Shown: positions 27,798-35,967 of the stretch, one piece after another | How positions within the stretch are numbered: position 1 is the first letter of the stretch | Layout of the letters: each line of letters begins with the position of its first letter | From: Oceanicola granulosus HTCC2516 | Lineage (GTDB): Bacteria > Pseudomonadota > Alphaproteobacteria > Rhodobacterales > Rhodobacteraceae | NCBI RefSeq assembly: GCF_000153305.1 | Contig: NZ_CH724107.1 | Location: forward strand, 2,139,117 to 2,203,116 | Reading direction: 5' to 3' | Length of the DNA stretch: 64,000 nt | The notes under the pieces: generated by a model | Told to the model about the DNA's origin: nothing | Database searches by the model: none | What the model saw: the letters and a program-made list of their open reading frames with translations, nothing else | Made by a program: the position numbers and the translations under genes

Positions 27798-28085
27798 TCA
27801 GCCGTTGACGCTATCCTTGAGCGCCTTGGCGATGGTCATCTTCACCACCTTGTCGGCGTCCTTCTTGATCTGCTCGCCGGTGGCGGGGTTGCGCACCATG
27901 CGCTCCGGCCGCTCGCGGCAGTAGATCTTGCCGACCCCGGGAAGCGTGACGGCACCGCCGCCCGACACTTCCTTGGTAATCACGTTGGTCACAGCGTCCA
28001 GCGCGGCCGAAGCCGTCTTCTTGTCGCTGCCCATCTCCTCGGCCAGAGCGGCGACGAGCTGGGTCTTGGTCATGGGTTTGGCCAT
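27798..28085 (-). CDS. hup: HU-family DNA-binding protein
   Basis: This 95-residue histone-like protein (MAKPMTKTQLVAALAEEM) bends and compacts DNA. The beta-arm region is GVGKIYCRERPERMVRNPATGEQI, with the conserved RNPATGE tip. The last helix is ADKVVKMTIAKALKD. Its beta-arm start is slightly unlike E. coli HU but fits alphaproteobacterial HU. It is a single-gene unit with a recognisable promoter upstream and a strong terminator downstream. Confidence 0.93.
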   Translation of the reverse strand: MAKPMTKTQLVAALAEEMGSDKKTASAALDAVTNVITKEVSGGGAVTLPGVGKIYCRERPERMVRNPATGEQIKKDADKVVKMTIAKALKDSVNG

Positions 28086-28131
28086 GGTCTTGTCTCCTAC
28101 ACTGCCCGATAAGTTGGGCCCCAGTGCCGGC

Positions 28132-28160
28132 ATTTAACGGCATGTTGTGGGGTCGCACAA
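28132..28160 (-). promoter_or_regulatory. sigma-70-type promoter of hup
   Basis: On the minus strand TTGTGC (28155-28160) is followed after 17 bases by TTAAAT (28132-28137), giving a start near 28125. It lies about 40 bases before the HU ATG, matching a strongly expressed housekeeping gene. Confidence 0.6.
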
Positions 28161-28271
28161 CGATCCTGTCGCGTTTTTTCCAAGAAAAGCTGCGATTTCT
28201 CGCCGATTCCGCTCCTTCCGCGGGGTCGGGAGGGACGAAATCTGCCCGCACCCGCCCGATTGTCGCCCGTC

Positions 28272-29774
28272 CTACAGGAAGGCGGTCTCCTCGAACGAGC
28301 GCAGCTTGCGGCTGTGGATCCGCGCCAGCGGCATCTCGCGGATCGTCTCCATCGCCCGGATGCCGATCATCAGGTGCCGCGCCACCTGCGTCTTGTAGAA
28401 GTCCGACGCCATCCCCGGCAGCTTCAGCTCGCCGTGCAGCGGCTTGTCGGAGACGCAGAGCAGGGTGCCGTAGGGCACCCGGAAGCGAAAGCCGTTGGCG
28501 GCGATCGTGGCGCTCTCCATGTCGAGCGCCACCGCCCGGCTCTGGCTCAGCCGCTGCACCGGGCCGGCCTGCTCGCGCAGCTCCCAGTTGCGGTTGTCGA
28601 GGCTGGCGACGGTGCCGGTGCGCATGATCCGCTTGAGCTCGTAGCCCTCGAGCTTGGTGACGTCGGCGACCGCGTCCTCGAGCGCCACCTGGATTTCGGC
28701 CAGCGGCGGGATCGGCACCCAGACCGGCAGGTCGTCGTCGAGCACCTTGTCCTCGCGCAGGTAGGCGTGGGCGAGGACGAAGTCGCCCAGCCGCTGGCTG
28801 TTGCGCAGCCCGGCACAGTGGCCGACCATCAGCCAGGCATGCGGGCGCAGCACCGCGATGTGGTCCGTCGCCGTCTTCGCGTTGGAGGGGCCGACACCAA
28901 TGTTGACCAGCGTGATCCCCTGCCCGTTCGGCCGCTTCAGGTGGTAGGCCGGCATCTGCGGCATCTTCGCCGGCACCGGCAGCACCGCCTCGGGGTCGGT
29001 GATCTCGACGTTGCCGGTCGAGACGAACGAGGTGTAGCCCGAGCTCTCGTCGGCCAGCGCCATCCGCGCGAACGCCTCGAACTCCTCGACGTAGAACTGG
29101 TAGTTGGTGAACAGCACGTGGTTCTGGAAGTGCTCCGCGCTCGTCGCGGTGTAGTGCGCCAGCCGCGCCAGCGAGTAATCCACCCGCTGCGCGGTGAACG
29201 GCGCCAGCGGGTGCGCGCCGTCGTCGAAGGTGAAGCCGGTGCCGTTGACGATGTCGTCGTGCGTCGTGTTCAGGTCCGGGACGTCGAACACGTCGCGCAG
29301 GGTGAAATCGGCCGCGCCTTCCTGCGGCACCGAAACGCGCGCGTCGTTGGCCACGGCAAAGTGAACGGGCATCGGCGTGTCGGACACGCCGACCGTCACC
29401 GCCTGCTGGTGGTTCTCGATCAGCAACCCGATCTGCTGCTCGAGGTAGCGGGCGAACAGGTCGGGCCGGGTGATCGTCGCGGCGTAGGTGCCGGGCTGCG
29501 AGACGTGGCCGAACGACAGCCGGCTGTCGACGGCGGCGTAGCTGCTCGTGACGAAGCGGACCTCGGGATAGAAGGCGCGCACGCGCCCTCCGGCGGGCCC
29601 CTCCGACATCGCGCGGCTGAACTCGTCGCACAGGAACTCGGTCGCCGTCTCGTAGAGCTCGCAGAGCCGCGCCACGGCGGCGCGGGCATCGGTGAACGCC
29701 TCCGCCGGCGGCACCTCGGGGCTCAAAATGCGAAACGCGGGGTTTTTCGGCATGGCAGCGGCATCATGTGACAT
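28272..29774 (-). CDS. amn: AMP nucleosidase
   Basis: This 500-residue enzyme hydrolyses AMP to adenine and ribose-5-phosphate. The N-terminal Amn domain (residues about 1-190) precedes the nucleoside phosphorylase-like catalytic domain (about 250-490), with LVNIGVGPSNAKTATDHIAVLRP, WLMVGHCAGL and ALDMESATIAANGFRFRVPYGTLLCVSDKPLHGE. That last stretch holds the Glu and Asp used for base protonation. Length matches the family. It is divergent from the topoisomerase gene. Confidence 0.95.
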   Translation of the reverse strand: MSHDAAAMPKNPAFRILSPEVPPAEAFTDARAAVARLCELYETATEFLCDEFSRAMSEGPAGGRVRAFYPEVRFVTSSYAAVDSRLSFGHVSQPGTYAATITRPDLFARYLEQQIGLLIENHQQAVTVGVSDTPMPVHFAVANDARVSVPQEGAADFTLRDVFDVPDLNTTHDDIVNGTGFTFDDGAHPLAPFTAQRVDYSLARLAHYTATSAEHFQNHVLFTNYQFYVEEFEAFARMALADESSGYTSFVSTGNVEITDPEAVLPVPAKMPQMPAYHLKRPNGQGITLVNIGVGPSNAKTATDHIAVLRPHAWLMVGHCAGLRNSQRLGDFVLAHAYLREDKVLDDDLPVWVPIPPLAEIQVALEDAVADVTKLEGYELKRIMRTGTVASLDNRNWELREQAGPVQRLSQSRAVALDMESATIAANGFRFRVPYGTLLCVSDKPLHGELKLPGMASDFYKTQVARHLMIGIRAMETIREMPLARIHSRKLRSFEETAFL

Positions 29775-29865
29775 CCCCTCTCATTCCCCATCTTGCGCCA
29801 CAGGGCAAGCGCGAGAGGGCGCACCGCGGCGGAACCGCACGACTTCGCCGAGGGTTCTGAGCAGC

Positions 29866-30846
29866 ATGACGCCACAGCCCGACCTCGTTTACTACCCCGA
29901 CGACCGCCCCGGCATCACCCGGCGGCGTTGCGGCCGCGGGTTCACCTATCTCGCGCCCGACGGCACCCGCATAGAGCAGGCCAGGGAGCGCAAGCGCATC
30001 GAGGCGCTCGCGGTGCCGCCGGCCTACGAGCGGGTCTGGATCTCGCCCCGCCGCAACGGCCACCTGCAGGCGACCGGCAAGGACAGCCGCGCGCGCAAGC
30101 AGTACCGCTACCACCCGGACTGGCGGGCCTGGCGCGAGGCGACCAAGTTCGAGAGCCTCGCCGCCTTCGGCGACGCCCTCCCCGCCATCCGCCGCCGCAT
30201 CCGCGCCGATCTCGCGGGCGAGGTGGGCGACAGGGACTACGCCATCGCCGCGGTGCTGGCGCTGATCGACCGGCTCGCCCTGCGCGTCGGCGCGCCCGAC
30301 TCGGCGCGCGAGAACAAGACCTACGGCGCCACCACCCTGACCAACCGGCACGTCAGGCTCACCGACGGCGCGCTGCGTCTGCGCTACCGCGCCAAGGGCG
30401 GCCATCTGTTCGACCGGACCCTGCGCGACTCCCGCCTGATGAAGATCCTCAACAGCCTGCACGACCTCCCCGGCGCGACGCTGGCGAGCTGGATCGGCGA
30501 CGACGGCAAGCCCCACGAGGTCAGCTCGGACGCGGTCAACGCCCGGCTCGCCGAGATCACCGGCGAGAGCGGCTTCACCGCCAAGACCTTCCGCACCTGG
30601 GCCGGGTCGGAGGCGGCGCTGCTGGTGGCGCTCAAGCAGGAAGACCTGACGATCAAGGCGATGTCCGAGGCCGCCGCCGAGCGGCTGCACAACACGCCGA
30701 GCATCGCCCGCAACAGCTACATCCACCCCGAGGTCATCGCCCTCTCCGAGCGCCCCGCCGACGAGCGCGCCGCGCTGTCGGCCGACCTGCCGGAGAAGCC
30801 CGAGCTGCGCCAGGCGGAGCGGGCGCTGCTGAAGCTGCTCGCCTGA
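29866..30846 (+). CDS. DNA topoisomerase IB (poxvirus type)
   Basis: This 326-residue type IB topoisomerase relaxes supercoils through a 3'-phosphotyrosine. The N-terminal domain has PDDRPGITRRRCGRGFTY. Catalytic residues lie in ALRVGAPDSARENKTYGATTL and RYRAKGGHLFDRTL, and in the C-terminal HNTPSIARNSYIHPEV, where Tyr285 is the nucleophile. ATG 29866 is the first plausible start. It is followed after one base by the DUF1810 gene. Confidence 0.93.
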   Translation: MTPQPDLVYYPDDRPGITRRRCGRGFTYLAPDGTRIEQARERKRIEALAVPPAYERVWISPRRNGHLQATGKDSRARKQYRYHPDWRAWREATKFESLAAFGDALPAIRRRIRADLAGEVGDRDYAIAAVLALIDRLALRVGAPDSARENKTYGATTLTNRHVRLTDGALRLRYRAKGGHLFDRTLRDSRLMKILNSLHDLPGATLASWIGDDGKPHEVSSDAVNARLAEITGESGFTAKTFRTWAGSEAALLVALKQEDLTIKAMSEAAAERLHNTPSIARNSYIHPEVIALSERPADERAALSADLPEKPELRQAERALLKLLA

Positions 30847-30847
30847 C

Positions 30848-31270
30848 ATGGCCGCCGACGACGACCTCGCCCGCTTCGTGGAGGCGCAGGAAGGGACCTA
30901 CGCCACCGCGCGCGCCGAGATCGCGGCGGGCGCCAAGGCGAGCCACTGGATGTGGTTCGTCTACCCCCAGCTGCGCGGCCTCGGCCGCTCCGAAACCGCC
31001 CGCTTCTACGGCATCGCCGGCCGCGACGAGGCCGCCGCATATCTCGCCCACCCCGTTCTCGGCCCGCGCCTGGTCGAGATGTCGGAGCTGCTGCTCCGCC
31101 ACCGCGACCGCGCCCCCGAGGCGATCTTCGGCGGCATCGACGCGCTCAAGCTGAGGAGCTCCATGACGCTCTTCGCCGCCCTCCCCGACGCGCCGCCCGT
31201 CTTCGCCAACGTGCTCGACGCCTTCTTCGCCGGCGCCCGCTGCCCCCGCACCGAAGCCGCCCTCGCCTGA
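30848..31270 (+). CDS. DUF1810-family protein
   Basis: This 140-residue protein is of the DUF1810 (COG5579, calpastatin-like) family. The signature SHWMWFVYPQLRGLGRSETARFYGI is clear, with HPVLGPRLVEMSELLL and DALKLRSSMTLFAAL following. The molecular role is not established. It is adjacent to the topoisomerase gene and probably co-transcribed with it. Confidence 0.9.
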   Translation: MAADDDLARFVEAQEGTYATARAEIAAGAKASHWMWFVYPQLRGLGRSETARFYGIAGRDEAAAYLAHPVLGPRLVEMSELLLRHRDRAPEAIFGGIDALKLRSSMTLFAALPDAPPVFANVLDAFFAGARCPRTEAALA

Positions 31271-31346
31271 CCTTTCGGCTTCATCTGGCCATAAATATGC
31301 AAATCCCGCGCTTGACGCCCGCGCCGGCGCTGCCGATCACGCGCCC

Positions 31347-32195
31347 ATGACCGGAACCCTCCTCTCCCTCGGCCACGGCTACTCCGCCGCTGCCCTCGCC
31401 CGCCTGCTGATGCCGCGCGGCTGGCGGGTCATCGGCACGACGCGCTCGCCCGAGAAGGCCGAGCGGCTGGCGGCCGACGGCGTCGAGCCGGTGCTCTTCC
31501 CCGGCACCGACCTCGCCCCCCACCTCGCCGCCGCGACCCACCTGCTCGCCTCCGCCGCCCCCGGCGACGACGGCGATCCGTTCCTCGCCGCGCTCGACCT
31601 CGCGGACCAGACCTTCGACTGGGTCGGCTACCTCTCCACCACGGGTGTCTACGGCGACCGCGCCGGCGGCTGGGTCGACGAGACCTCCGAGCTCGCGCCG
31701 TCCACCAGGCGGGGCCGCCAGCGCGTCGCCGCCGAGCAGGCGTGGCGCGAGACCGGGTTGCCGCTGCACGTCTTCCGCCTCGCCGGCATCTACGGCCCCG
31801 GCCGCGGCCCCTTCGCCAAGGTGCGCGGCGGGACGGCGCGGCGGATCGTCAAGCCGGGGCAGGTCTTCTCGCGCATCCACGTCGACGACATCGCGCAGGT
31901 GCTGGCCGCCTCCATCGCGCGGCCGAACCCGGGCGCCGTCTACAACGTCTGCGACGACGACCCGGCGCCGCCGCAGGACGTCATCGCCGAGGCCGCGCGG
32001 CTGCTGGGCCTGCCGCTGCCGCCCGAGGAGGATTTCGAGACCGCCGAGATGACGCCGATGGCGCGCTCGTTCTACGCCGAGAGCAAGAAGGTGCGGAACG
32101 ACCGGATCAGGGACGAGCTCGGCGTCGCCCTGCACTACCCCGACTACCGCAGCGGCCTGCGGGCGCTGCTGGCGGCGGAGGATCAGCCGAAATAG
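31347..32195 (+). CDS. NAD-dependent epimerase/SDR (YeeZ-like)
   Basis: This 282-residue extended SDR-type protein has a Rossmann start [20 protein letters not shown] with the GxGxxG-like loop, [19 protein letters not shown], and [19 protein letters not shown]. The usual YxxxK is replaced by a less clear arrangement, as in the YeeZ group, whose substrate is unknown. Its 3' end overlaps dapE by 13 bases in convergent orientation. Confidence 0.85.
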   Translation: MTGTLLSLGHGYSAAALARLLMPRGWRVIGTTRSPEKAERLAADGVEPVLFPGTDLAPHLAAATHLLASAAPGDDGDPFLAALDLADQTFDWVGYLSTTGVYGDRAGGWVDETSELAPSTRRGRQRVAAEQAWRETGLPLHVFRLAGIYGPGRGPFAKVRGGTARRIVKPGQVFSRIHVDDIAQVLAASIARPNPGAVYNVCDDDPAPPQDVIAEAARLLGLPLPPEEDFETAEMTPMARSFYAESKKVRNDRIRDELGVALHYPDYRSGLRALLAAEDQPK

Positions 32196-33331
32196 TCGGC
32201 CAGGATGCGGCGGTAGATGCCCTTGAGCTGTCCGATCTGCGCCACCGGCACCCGCTCGTCGACCTCGTGCATCGTCTGCCCGACGAGGCCGAACTCGACC
32301 ACCGGGCAGTGATCCTTCACGAACCGCGCGTCCGACGTGCCTCCCGTCGTCGACAGCACCGGCGTCACGCCCGTTTCGGCGGCGACGGCGCCTGCGACGA
32401 GGTCGGACAGCGCCCCCGGCGGCGTCAGGAACGCCTCGCCCGACACCTTCACCACCACGTCGATCGCGACGTCGAACGCCTCGGCCACGTCCGCCGCCTC
32501 GGCCTCCAGCCAGGCCGTCAGGCTGTCGCCGCTATGGCGGTCGTTGAAGCGGATGTTGACCGTGGCGCGGCTGCGGGCGGGAATGACGTTGGTCGCGCCG
32601 TTGCCGGTGTCGATGGTGACGACGGCGAGCGTCGAGGGGTCGAAGTGCGCGGTGCCGTCGTCGAGCGCCGCGCTCGCGAGCCGGTCCATCAGTCGCGCCA
32701 TCGCCGGCAGCGGGTTCTTCGCTCGGTGCGGGTAGGCGGAGTGGCCCTGCACGCCGGTGACGGTCACGAAGGCCGACAGCGAGCCGCGCCGGCCGATCTT
32801 GATCATCTCGCCCATCGTCTCGGGGCAGGTCGGCTCGCCGACGAGGCAGACCGACATCGCCTCGCCCGCGCGCGCCATCCAGTCGAGCAGCGCCACCGTG
32901 CCGTCGGCCGAGCCGCCCTCCTCGTCGCCGGTGATCGCCAGCAGGATCGCACCGTCGGGCGGCGTGTCGCGCACGAAGTCCGCCGCCGCGGCGGCGAAGG
33001 CGGCGACGCCGGACTTCATGTCGACCGCACCCCGGCCCCAGAGGATGCCGTCGCTAATCTCGCCGCCGAACGGATCGACCCGCCACGCCGCGTGATCGCC
33101 CACCGGCACCACGTCGGTGTGCCCGTTGAAGCCGAAGCTCTTCGCGGCGCCCTTCTCGCCCCAACGGGCGAACAGGTTGGGCGTGCCGTTGCGGTCGACG
33201 CGGGTGCAGGCGAAGCCGGCCGCCGACAACAGCTCCTCCAGCAACACCAGCGCCCCGCCCTCCTCGGGCGTGACGGAGGGGCAGCGCACGAGGGCGGCGG
33301 TGAGGGCGACGGGATCGACGGGATCAGGCAT
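32183..33331 (-). CDS. dapE: succinyl-diaminopimelate desuccinylase
   Basis: This 382-residue M20 metallopeptidase cleaves succinate from N-succinyl-LL-DAP. The di-zinc ligands are in [39 protein letters not shown] (Glu pair) and the C-terminal [21 protein letters not shown] is DapE-typical. The start at 33331 has AAGGAG upstream. Together with dapF in this window it covers two late lysine-pathway steps. Confidence 0.95.
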   Translation of the reverse strand: MPDPVDPVALTAALVRCPSVTPEEGGALVLLEELLSAAGFACTRVDRNGTPNLFARWGEKGAAKSFGFNGHTDVVPVGDHAAWRVDPFGGEISDGILWGRGAVDMKSGVAAFAAAAADFVRDTPPDGAILLAITGDEEGGSADGTVALLDWMARAGEAMSVCLVGEPTCPETMGEMIKIGRRGSLSAFVTVTGVQGHSAYPHRAKNPLPAMARLMDRLASAALDDGTAHFDPSTLAVVTIDTGNGATNVIPARSRATVNIRFNDRHSGDSLTAWLEAEAADVAEAFDVAIDVVVKVSGEAFLTPPGALSDLVAGAVAAETGVTPVLSTTGGTSDARFVKDHCPVVEFGLVGQTMHEVDERVPVAQIGQLKGIYRRILADYFG

Positions 33332-33390
33332 GGGCGCTCCTTGCTCGCGCCCAGCTAGCGCGGCCCGGCTCCCGGTGCAACGCGCGCGGC

Positions 33391-33579
33391 TCAGTCGAGC
33401 TGGCGCGCCTCGTCGACGAGCATGACGGGGATGCCGGCGCGGATCGGGTAGGCGAGGTGGGCGGCGCGGCTGACCAGCTCCTGCCGCTCGGAATCGTAAG
33501 TGAGCGGCGCCTGGGTCTGCGGGCACACCAGCGCCTCGAGCATCCGGCGGTCGAACTGGGGGAAGGTCTCTTCGGTCAT
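33391..33579 (-). CDS. Trm112-family small protein
   Basis: This 62-residue YcaR/Trm112-like protein has the family core [17 protein letters not shown], then [20 protein letters not shown]. Eukaryotic Trm112 stabilises methyltransferases; bacterial members are of uncertain role. Its start overlaps the end of the LON-domain gene by four bases. Confidence 0.9.
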   Translation of the reverse strand: MTEETFPQFDRRMLEALVCPQTQAPLTYDSERQELVSRAAHLAYPIRAGIPVMLVDEARQLD

Positions 33580-34214
33580 TGCAACATCTCTTCGCCCGAG
33601 CCGCCGCGCAGGGCGAACTCGATCAGGGTTATCAGGGTCTCGCGCCTTGTTTCGAGCGAGGGGGCCTCGAGCAGCGCCTGCTTGTCCTCGGGTTCGAACG
33701 GGCAGAGCATCGACAGCGAGTTGATCAGCAGCTCGTCCTCCGCGTCCTTGAGGCTGTCCCAGTCGGTCGACAGGCCCTGATCCGCGAAATAGCGGGCGAG
33801 GAGCGACATGAAGCCGTCGCGGTCGAAGCCGCTGTCCTTCTCCGCCGGGCCGAGATCGCGCTCGAAGCCGGTCCAGCTCGCCTTGCAGCGACGGTAGGGG
33901 GTGAAGCCCTCGACCTCCTCCACGATCCGGTAGCGCGACGCACCTGACAGGGTGACCATGTAGCGCCCGTCCTCGGTCTCGGAGAAGGCCGTCAGCCGGC
34001 CGGCGCAGCCGATGGCGTGGAGCCGTTCGACGCCGCCCGACTGATAGGGCTGAATCATCCCGATCAGGCGCTCCGGGGTCTTGAGCACGTCGTCGAGCAT
34101 CGCCAGGTAGCGCGGCTCGAAGATGTGCAGCGGCAGCTTGCCCCGGGGCAGCAGCAGCGCCCCCGGAAGCGGGAAGACCGGTAGCGTCTCGGGCAGGTCG
34201 GCCGGCTGGATCAT
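33576..34214 (-). CDS. LON peptidase substrate-binding-domain protein
   Basis: This 212-residue protein carries only the LON N-terminal substrate-binding domain, without ATPase or protease parts. [30 protein letters not shown] and [30 protein letters not shown] are diagnostic. Stand-alone versions are common in alphaproteobacteria, and function is unproven. It is co-transcribed with the Trm112 gene, and 40 bases separate it from the thioredoxin gene upstream. Confidence 0.9.
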   Translation of the reverse strand: MIQPADLPETLPVFPLPGALLLPRGKLPLHIFEPRYLAMLDDVLKTPERLIGMIQPYQSGGVERLHAIGCAGRLTAFSETEDGRYMVTLSGASRYRIVEEVEGFTPYRRCKASWTGFERDLGPAEKDSGFDRDGFMSLLARYFADQGLSTDWDSLKDAEDELLINSLSMLCPFEPEDKQALLEAPSLETRRETLITLIEFALRGGSGEEMLQ

Positions 34215-34254
34215 GCCCCCTCAGCTAGTCCGCCCCACGCGGGGGGCAATCGGC

Positions 34255-35184
34255 TCAGGAGAATATCAGCGAGCTCAGCTTCCGGCGCCCGTTGAGCACG
34301 ACCGGATCGGTCGGCTTGAGCGCGTCGAAGATGGTGAAGAGCTGCGCCTTCGCGGCCCCGTCGTTCCACTCCCGGTCGCGGCGGAACAGCTCGAGCAGCT
34401 CGTCCACGGCGCCGGCGGTGTCGCCCGAGGCGTGCAGCGCGGTGGCCAGGTCGTAGCGGGCCTGCGCGTCGGCGGGATCGGCCTCGACCTTGGCGCGCAG
34501 CTCGGCCACCGGTCCGGCGTTCTCCGCCTGCCGCGCCAGCTCGATCGCCGCGCGGGCGCTCTCGAGCGGCGCGGTCTCGGTGATCGACGCGGGCGCGCCG
34601 TTGAGGATCGCCTCGGCCTGGTCCACCTCGCCGAGCGCGAGGTAGGCCCGCACCAGCCCGCCGTAGGCCTCGGCGTTCTCGCCGTCTTCCTGCAGGATCG
34701 CGGCGAAGGTCTCGGCGGCGTCGGCCGCGGCGCCCTCGGCGAGCATCGCCTCGGCGGCCTCGACGGCGGCCCCGAGCCCCTCGTCCTCGCCCTCTGCGCC
34801 CGGCCCCATCGCGGCGAGCTTGGCGACGAACTCGTCGATCTGCGAGGGCGGCAGCGCGCCCTGGAAGCCGTCGACGGGCTGGCCCTTCCAGAAGGCGTAG
34901 ACCGTCGGAATCGACTGCACCTGCAGCTGCCCGGCGACGCCCTGGTTCCGGTCGACGTCGACCTTCACCATCTTCACCGCGCCCTTGTGCTTCGTCACCG
35001 CCGCCTCGAGCGCCGGGCCAAGAGTCTTGCAGGGGCCGCACCACGGCGCCCAGAAATCGACGATGACCGGGACGGTCTGCGACGCCTCGACGACGTCGGC
35101 CATGAAGGTCTGGTCGCTGCCCTCCTTGATGAGGTCGGTGGCGGGCGGCTGCTGGGGCTGGTCCTGGGTGCCGAGCTCGATCAT
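34255..35184 (-). CDS. cnoX: CnoX/YbbN-like thioredoxin with TPR tail
   Basis: This 309-residue two-domain protein has an N-terminal thioredoxin fold with active site WCGPC (Cys49, Cys52) in VDFWAPWCGPCKTL and cis-Pro VQSIPTVYAF. A helical TPR-like region from about residue 135 is rich in Ala and Glu. CnoX proteins act as chaperones in oxidative stress, and those with an intact CxxC also reduce disulfides. The start at 35184 has AAGGAG. A TATAGA hexamer about 45 bases upstream may be its -10. Confidence 0.9.
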   Translation of the reverse strand: MIELGTQDQPQQPPATDLIKEGSDQTFMADVVEASQTVPVIVDFWAPWCGPCKTLGPALEAAVTKHKGAVKMVKVDVDRNQGVAGQLQVQSIPTVYAFWKGQPVDGFQGALPPSQIDEFVAKLAAMGPGAEGEDEGLGAAVEAAEAMLAEGAAADAAETFAAILQEDGENAEAYGGLVRAYLALGEVDQAEAILNGAPASITETAPLESARAAIELARQAENAGPVAELRAKVEADPADAQARYDLATALHASGDTAGAVDELLELFRRDREWNDGAAKAQLFTIFDALKPTDPVVLNGRRKLSSLIFS

Positions 35185-35328
35185 GGCGGCTGCTCCTTCG
35201 GTCTGGGCGTTGTCTGCGCGTCGGGGGTCTATATGGGCGTCGGCGCTGCCGAGGAAAAGGGCGAATGCTTGCGCGCGTCCGCCCCGACGGCCTAGCGTCG
35301 CGCCGGTGACTGACGAGGAACGAGAGAC

Positions 35329-35967
35329 ATGCCCACCCTGCTCTGCTTCGGCGATTCCAACACCCACGGCTCGCCGCCCGCCAACGGCCCCGGCCCCTAC
35401 GCCCGCTACGGCCATGGCGTGCGCTGGCCCTCCGTCTGCGCCGGGGCGCTCGGCGAGCGCTGGGAGGTGATCGAGGAAGGGCTGCCGGGGCGCACCGCGC
35501 AATTCGACGATCCCGGCATGGGCGCGCACATGAACGGCTGGCCCGCGCTGCGCATCGCCCTCGAGAGCCACGGCCCGCTCGACGTGCTCGCGGTGATGCT
35601 GGGGACGAACGACGTCAAGACCCGCTTCGCGCCCACCCCCGCGCGGGTGACGGCGGGCATCGCCGGGCTGCTCGACATAGCGCTGTCGGAGGCGATGCAG
35701 GAGCGCCACGGCGGCTTGCGCGTGCTGCTCGTCGCGCCGCCGAAGGTGGTGCTCGCCGGTCTGGACGCGGGCGAGTTCCACGGGGCGGAAGAGGTCTCCG
35801 CCGCACTGCCCGACCATTACCGCGCGCTGGCCGAGGCCCGCGGCTGCGCCTTCCTCGACGCCAACGACGTCATCTCCGTGAGCCCGCTCGACGGTATCCA
35901 CTTCGACGAGACCGCCCACGGCGCGCTCGGCAAGGCCGTGGCGGAGCAGGTGACCCGCCTCGCCTAG
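35329..35967 (+). CDS. SGNH-hydrolase (arylesterase-like)
   Basis: This 212-residue esterase has block I CFGDSNTHG (nucleophile Ser), block III MLGTNDVKTRF and block V DGIHFDETAHGALG (catalytic Asp-His). This GDSN subgroup includes arylesterases and acyl-transferase-like enzymes. No signal peptide is seen, so it is probably cytoplasmic. It is divergent from the cnoX gene, and its 3' end overlaps the selD-fusion stop by four bases. Confidence 0.9.
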   Translation: MPTLLCFGDSNTHGSPPANGPGPYARYGHGVRWPSVCAGALGERWEVIEEGLPGRTAQFDDPGMGAHMNGWPALRIALESHGPLDVLAVMLGTNDVKTRFAPTPARVTAGIAGLLDIALSEAMQERHGGLRVLLVAPPKVVLAGLDAGEFHGAEEVSAALPDHYRALAEARGCAFLDANDVISVSPLDGIHFDETAHGALGKAVAEQVTRLA